NCBI GenBank assembly: GCA_036394195.1
Contig: DASWFO010000079.1
Span: 1 to 25,556 of the forward strand
DNA from: DATJPD01 sp036394195
Lineage (GTDB): Bacteria > Pseudomonadota > Alphaproteobacteria > CACIAM-22H2
Length of the DNA stretch: 25,556 nucleotides
Direction: 5' to 3'
This document shows, piece by piece, positions 22,321-25,556 of this stretch (within the stretch, counting starts at the first letter, position 1; every line of letters begins with the position of its first letter). Position numbers and translations under genes: made by a program. Below the pieces are notes generated by a model. That model was not told the DNA's origin and ran no database searches. It saw only the letters and a program-made list of their open reading frames with translations.

Positions 22321-22638
22321 TCAGTAAGCACCGATCACATGCGCAATGCGGGAAATGATGTCCTGCATCTTGGGTGTGGCCGCACCGCTGATCATGCCGC
22401 TCCTGGCATTCTCAAGAACGTGCTTGATCGATGTCAGCGCTTGCTTGACCGGCGCCGGCCGCCGCGCCGCCTCAAGCTCCGTTTTAAGCGCTGCCATATC
22501 CTCACGGATGCGTTCGGCGTCTTCGTTCGGCAGATGCCCGGCGACCGACAATACATCGACGATCAACCCGGAAATTTTGCCGAGCGCTTCAGGGCTAAGG
22601 CCGGAGTTCTGAGTGGTTTTCATGATCACGCCGGACAT
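22321..22638 (-). CDS. Small helical hypothetical protein
   Basis: A protein of about 105 residues that I do not recognise. It is charged and helical, with an acidic middle (NEDAERIREDMAALKTELEA) and a C-terminal SIKHVLENARSGMISGAATP helix-turn region. A TATAAT-like -10 box lies on the minus strand at 22671-22666, so a transcript would start near 22659. Either ATG 22638 (MSGVIMK) or ATG 22623 (MKTTQNS) would then serve as the start; neither has a strong ribosome site. It has no signal peptide or membrane segment. Confidence 0.6.
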   Translation of the reverse strand: MSGVIMKTTQNSGLSPEALGKISGLIVDVLSVAGHLPNEDAERIREDMAALKTELEAARRPAPVKQALTSIKHVLENARSGMISGAATPKMQDIISRIAHVIGAY

Positions 22639-22728
22639 TTCGGGTCTTACCGCGACCGCGACCAGATTATACCTGATCCTCGCCACAGCGTCCGCTAGGA
22701 CTGGAGCGGATAGCCGACAGGAGTGAGG

Positions 22729-22805
22729 TGGCGAGCCCTACTGGATTCGAACCAGTGACCTGCAGCTTAGAAGGCTGCTGCTCTATCCAGCTGAGCTAAG
22801 GGCTC
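22729..22805 (-). tRNA. tRNA-Arg (anticodon UCU)
   Basis: 77 nt including an encoded CCA. Acceptor GAGCCCT/AGGGCTC pairs fully, the D-arm is GCTC/GAGC, and the anticodon stem GCAGC/GCTGC encloses CTTCTAA with UCU at the anticodon. The T-arm is ACTGG-TTCGAAT-CCAGT. It reads AGA codons, which are rare in this high-GC genome. Confidence 0.97.
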
Positions 22806-22834
22806 GTGAACGCGCGGGCGGACGGCAACGGCCG

Positions 22835-23128
22835 TCATCTCAAACGATCGGGCCGGAAATTCTCGGCGTAGCTCTTCGGCTTCACGGTCGAGGCGTGCGG
22901 CTCCGCCACCACATAGGCGATGGCGTGCTTGCGGCAGTAGGCCTCGGCCTCCTGCTGGCTTTGGAACGTCAGGGTGATCTGGCCGCGGGTGTCGCGCGAG
23001 CCGCCCCAGCCCATCAGCGTGTCGGCGCGCTGCGCGTCGCTGGGCTCGAAATTGAGCACCCACTGGTGGATCTTCGCCCGTCCCGACTGCATCGCGGTCT
23101 TCGCCGGCCTGGTGATGCGTGCGCTCAT
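22835..23128 (-). CDS. NDUFS4-type accessory subunit of NADH dehydrogenase (complex I)
   Basis: A 97-residue protein matching the 'ETC complex I subunit conserved region' family, the bacterial counterpart of the mitochondrial 18-kDa subunit NDUFS4. It stabilises complex I at the cytosolic (matrix-like) arm. The sequence shows ARITRPAKTAMQSGRAKIHQ, WVLNFEP, and then DTLMGWGGSRDTRGQITLTF and EAEAYCRKHAIAY, the hallmark of the family. The KPKSYAENF tail is also conserved. The ATG at 23128 was chosen because homology begins there. The family is almost limited to alphaproteobacteria and mitochondria, which supports the lineage. It lies between two tRNA genes on the same strand, apart from the nuo operon. 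Confidence 0.92.
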   Translation of the reverse strand: MSARITRPAKTAMQSGRAKIHQWVLNFEPSDAQRADTLMGWGGSRDTRGQITLTFQSQQEAEAYCRKHAIAYVVAEPHASTVKPKSYAENFRPDRLR

Positions 23129-23164
23129 GTCAGTCGCCAATCCCTGCTGATGTCCTCGCGGCGG

Positions 23165-23241
23165 TGGTCGGAGCGGCGGGATTCGAACTCGCGACATCCA
23201 GCTCCCAAAGCTGGCGCTCTACCAGGCTGAGCTACGCTCCG
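23165..23241 (-). tRNA. tRNA-Pro (anticodon UGG)
   Basis: 77 nt with encoded CCA. Acceptor CGGAGCG/CGCTCCG, D-arm GCTC/GAGC with the CCTGG loop, and anticodon stem CCAGC/GCTGG around TTTGGGA (UGG). The T-stem is GCGAG/CCCGC, with one A-C mismatch at the fourth pair (position 52-62). Confidence 0.96.
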
Positions 23242-23333
23242 AAACCGCCGCCGCGGACGCTTGATATACACGAAGCCGGCCCCGGCGCCAAGGCCGCGCA
23301 CCGCGGCCCCCGAGGACAAGTGCCTGGGAACGC

Positions 23334-23648
23334 TCAGTTTCCCTCGGCGGTCTTGGGCGCCGCCGCCGGATTCCACTGGCCGCGGCGCATGCGCGTGATC
23401 GCCACCGACTGGAACAGCCCCGCCTTGCGGAACGGCTCGCTGGCCGAGAATGCGTCCGCCGCCGCCCGCGACGGCACGTTGATGAGGAGGACGCTGCCGA
23501 GCCGCCCATCGCCGTGGTCCGCCAGCAGGGCGCCGCCGAGCACCAGGATATCCTTGTGCTCCTCGAGATAGGCGAGATGGGCCTCGCGCGTCCGCGCCCG
23601 GATCTCCTGCGCGTCCGGCTTGTCGATTTGGTAGATGATATAGAGCAT
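23334..23648 (-). CDS. YciI family protein
   Basis: A 104-residue cytosolic protein of the YciI/YCII fold (dimeric ferredoxin-like). The start MLYIIYQIDKPDAQEIRART, the conserved REAHLAYLEEHKDILVLGGALL with a His in the active-site cleft, and SVLLINVPSRAAADAFSASE, PFRKAGLF, all fit the family. Some members are proposed hydrolases or dehalogenase-like enzymes, but most have no known function. The ATG has a GGAGAGGC ribosome site. It diverges from the O-methyltransferase gene with only 30 bp between the two start codons, so the promoters must overlap or lie inside the other gene. Confidence 0.9.
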   Translation of the reverse strand: MLYIIYQIDKPDAQEIRARTREAHLAYLEEHKDILVLGGALLADHGDGRLGSVLLINVPSRAAADAFSASEPFRKAGLFQSVAITRMRRGQWNPAAAPKTAEGN

Positions 23649-23678
23649 AGCGCCTCTCCTCCCTCACGGAACCATGAC

Positions 23679-24344
23679 ATGTCGCGCGACAATATCCAGC
23701 TCACCCGGCCGATCGAAGCCTATATCCGCGAGGTCTCCCTGCGCGAGCCGAAGATTCTGGCGCGGCTGCGCGAGGAGACGAAGGGCCAATCCGGCGCCGG
23801 CATGCAGATCTCGCCGGTCCAGGGGCAGCTCATGGCCGTCCTGGTCCAGGCGATCGGCGCCCGGCGCTGCCTCGAGGTCGGGACCTTCACGGGCTACAGC
23901 TCGACGGTGGTGGCGCTGGCCTTGCCGCCGGACGGCCGCCTGATCGCCTGCGACGTCAGCGAGGAGTGGACGGCGATCGCGCGGCGGTACTGGGCCGAGG
24001 CCGGGGTTGCGCACAAGATCGACCTTAGGCTGGCGCCGGCGCTGCAAACGCTCGACCACCTGCTCGAGACTGGGCAGGCGGGCACGTTCGATTTCGCGTT
24101 CATCGACGCCGACAAGCCCAATTACGACGGCTATTACGAGCGCGCCCTGAAGCTGGTGCGCCCGGGCGGCCTGATCACCGTCGACAACGTGCTGTGGGGC
24201 GGCGACGCCGCCGATCCGAAGAGGCGCGACCGCGACACGCTGGCGATCAAGGCGCTCAATCGCAAGCTCCACGACGATCAGCGCGTGAGCATCAGCCTGC
24301 TGCCGATCGGCGACGGGTTCACCATCGCGTATAAGAGGCCATGA
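23679..24344 (+). CDS. SAM-dependent O-methyltransferase (caffeoyl-CoA/catechol OMT family)
   Basis: A 221-residue class I methyltransferase of the metal-dependent type. Motif I is LEVGTFTGYSSTVVAL (65-80). The metal-binding Asp are in FIDADKPNYDGYY (Asp143, Asp145) and VDNVLW (Asp169). The N-terminal SREPKILARLREET and MQISPVQGQLM resemble the family's insertion loop. Such enzymes methylate one hydroxyl of catechol-like compounds; the substrate is unknown here. The ATG at 23679 was chosen since the longer frame runs backward over yciI. No good ribosome site is visible apart from ACGGA. It is followed directly by the heptad repeat. Confidence 0.92.
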   Translation: MSRDNIQLTRPIEAYIREVSLREPKILARLREETKGQSGAGMQISPVQGQLMAVLVQAIGARRCLEVGTFTGYSSTVVALALPPDGRLIACDVSEEWTAIARRYWAEAGVAHKIDLRLAPALQTLDHLLETGQAGTFDFAFIDADKPNYDGYYERALKLVRPGGLITVDNVLWGGDAADPKRRDRDTLAIKALNRKLHDDQRVSISLLPIGDGFTIAYKRP

Positions 24345-24423
24345 AGCTGTCAGCTGTCAGCTGTCAGCCATCAGCCATCAGCCGGACGACTGCTGACGGC
24401 TGACTGCCGACTGCTGACTGCTG
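24345..24423. repeat. Heptad tandem repeat with inverted halves
   Basis: Starting one base after the methyltransferase stop, six copies of a seven-base unit (AGCTGTC three times, AGCCATC twice, AGCCGGA once) run to 24386. After two bases come five more (ACTGCTG, ACGGCTG, ACTGCCG, ACTGCTG, ACTGCTG; 24389-24423). The second half is the imperfect reverse complement of the first. It ends one base before the DUF192 stop. Confidence 0.9.
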
Positions 24424-24424
24424 G

Positions 24425-24913
24425 TCAACCGCTCTTGAACATCGGGTGGACCACCCGGTCGCCGGCTTTGAGGCCGAGCCGCTCGGCGGTTCCGCCGTTG
24501 AGCTCGAGCACCGCGCGGACCGGGCCGGCCGAGGAGATCGTCGCCTCCGAGAACGGCACCGCGCGCTGGGCGATATTCACCACCCGCCCGGTGCGGTCGA
24601 TGAACAGCATGTCGAGCGGAATGCGGGTGTTGCGCATCCACATCGCGACGTCCTGGTCGCGCTTGAAGTCGAACAGCATCCCGGCATCGGCCGGCAGGGT
24701 CGTCCGGTACATGAGGCCCAGCGCCCGCCGCTCGTCCGTATCCGCCATCTCGATGTTGAAATGCAGGCTCTTGCCCCCGCTCTCGATGGTCAGGTCGGAC
24801 TTGCCGAAGGTGATATTGGCGGGCTGCGCCCGCATCGAGGCCGGGGCCAGCGGCGCCGCGGCGAGCGCCAACAGGAACGCGAACAGGACGGTACGGCGGG
24901 TGATGTCGATCAT
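24425..24913 (-). CDS. DUF192 family secreted protein
   Basis: A 162-residue protein with a signal peptide (about 30 residues, RRTVLFAFLLALAAAPLAPA in the core). The mature part has the DUF192 hallmarks: an R-x-LGLMYRTTLPADAGMLFDF loop, then MWMRNTRIPLDMLFID, and LELNGGTAERLGLKAGDRV near the end. The family forms a small beta-barrel domain found in bacteria and archaea; its job is not known, although a link to protein export or ammonia/phosphate stress has been discussed for some relatives. It diverges from the next gene. It is convergent with the O-methyltransferase across the heptad repeat. Confidence 0.92.
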   Translation of the reverse strand: MIDITRRTVLFAFLLALAAAPLAPASMRAQPANITFGKSDLTIESGGKSLHFNIEMADTDERRALGLMYRTTLPADAGMLFDFKRDQDVAMWMRNTRIPLDMLFIDRTGRVVNIAQRAVPFSEATISSAGPVRAVLELNGGTAERLGLKAGDRVVHPMFKSG

Positions 24914-24923
24914 GCGAATTCCT

Positions 24924-24947
24924 TAAGAGCCTATCCGGAGGCTCTTA
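24924..24947. repeat. Perfect inverted repeat upstream of DUF192 gene
   Basis: Nine-base arms TAAGAGCCT (24924-24932) and AGGCTCTTA (24939-24947) with a six-base loop start ten bases before the DUF192 ATG. In this position it is in the 5' leader, not at a 3' end, so an operator or leader hairpin is more likely than a terminator. The rest of the gap (24948-25191) holds a TATAAT box (25126-25131) without a convincing -35. Confidence 0.55.
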
Positions 24948-25191
24948 GTCGATGCCGCGAGGACGCGCAAATGGTCCCGTCTAACGCCCCGCACCCCGCG
25001 TCTATTTCCAGCGCCGCCGGAGCGGATCAATAAACGGCGGTTTTTGAAGCACTTACAAAGCTAACAATTTGTGACGAATCGCCGGTCTTTTCATGGGCTT
25101 AGATGCACGACCTGCAATTCTGGTTTATAATGCGCCGGAGCAGAATTGCTGATCCGGAGCGCGTCTCCGGGACGAGCCGGGTCGGGGCGGC

Positions 25192-25556
25192 ATGGCACAG
25201 GTTGCATTCGAAATTTACGCCTTCGATGGCGCGCGCTGGGTGCTGCAGCAGACCTTCGGGGCGTCGCAGCGCGAGCAGGCTCTGGACTGGGGCCAGCAGC
25301 TCTATGCGCAATCGCATGTCCGCGGCGTGCGGGTCATCCAGGAGACGTTCGACGCGGCGAGCGGCGAGTCGAAGCAGAAGTCGCTGCTGACCCGCACCAA
25401 ATCCGACGCCGTGCCCAAGGACCTGAACCGGGAGATCGTCGGGGCCAAGGCGATGGAGCCGCCCGGACGGGCGCCGCGAAAATCCGCCCCCGTCGCCAGC
25501 CGTCCCGTCCCCGGACTCCCGGCGGGGCGACCGGCATCGCCGGCGCGGAGTGCGGC
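25192..25556 (+). CDS. Unrecognised protein, N-terminal part (cut by window edge)
   Basis: 121 codons are visible and the frame remains open at the right edge. It begins MAQVAFEIYAFDGARWVLQQ, then TFGASQREQALDWGQQLYAQ and VRGVRVIQETFDAASGESKQ, followed by a basic, proline-rich linker. I think this arrangement (FEIY...GRW...A...A..L....V..V.V....D) occurs in conserved hypothetical proteins of alphaproteobacteria, but I cannot name the family. The ATG has GGGGCGG upstream. A TATAAT-like box is 61 bp before the start. It has no signal peptide. Confidence 0.7.
   Translation, partial: MAQVAFEIYAFDGARWVLQQTFGASQREQALDWGQQLYAQSHVRGVRVIQETFDAASGESKQKSLLTRTKSDAVPKDLNREIVGAKAMEPPGRAPRKSAPVASRPVPGLPAGRPASPARSA

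Overview
This window looks like an ordinary stretch of high-GC alphaproteobacterial chromosome, probably from a Rhodospirillales/Rhizobiales-type free-living bacterium. The reasons are a complete aapJQMP general L-amino-acid ABC operon, an NDUFS4-type complex I accessory subunit, promoter-like GGAAC-N16-GGTT/CGTT boxes of the alphaproteobacterial general stress sigma factor (EcfG) type, and palindromic intergenic repeats of the 'CGTCAT(T/G)CCCGCG' kind. I see no phage, transposase, CRISPR array or plasmid gene. Genus-level placement is not possible from what I can see.

Layout. 1-455 holds the start of flgI (flagellar P-ring) on the minus strand. 573-3704 is a plus-strand run: Nudix hydrolase, cysteine synthase, mercaptopyruvate sulfurtransferase and a GNAT acetyltransferase; the last three are tightly packed. 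A DUF2332 gene faces it at 3693-4772. 4968-9094 is the minus-strand aapJ-aapQ-aapM-aapP operon. Divergent from it, 9253-12965 carries a cystathionine beta-lyase, hisI (4-nt overlap) and a SPINDLY-type O-GlcNAc transferase. 13036-15026 is a compact minus-strand unit: a redoxin/2OG-Fe(II) oxygenase fusion, a 43-residue lipoprotein and hemD. An arginase-like gene (15217-16170) diverges from a ferredoxin/metallo-beta-lactamase fusion (16406-17269).

17.3-19.1 kb is a patch of very small envelope genes: a two-helix membrane protein, a glycine-zipper lipoprotein, a 70-residue lipoprotein and two tandem paralogous lipoproteins. Several have candidate EcfG promoters, which suggests stress-responsive envelope remodelling (inference). 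A poorly coding 584-bp stretch follows, then a CPA1 Na+/H+ antiporter, three small hypothetical genes, tRNA-Arg(UCU), the NDUFS4 homologue, tRNA-Pro(UGG), a YciI-like protein divergent from an O-methyltransferase, a striking heptad repeat, a DUF192 protein, and the start of an unrecognised gene that runs off the right edge.

The most notable observations are: (1) the arginase-like protein carries Tyr where arginases have the catalytic proton-shuttle His, and other changes in the substrate pocket; (2) the paired EcfG-like boxes between divergent tiny lipoprotein genes; (3) the tandem lipoprotein paralogues; (4) the redoxin-like domain without a peroxidatic Cys fused to a 2OG oxygenase; and (5) two structured intergenic repeats. 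All functions are inferred by reading motifs; no database search was run.
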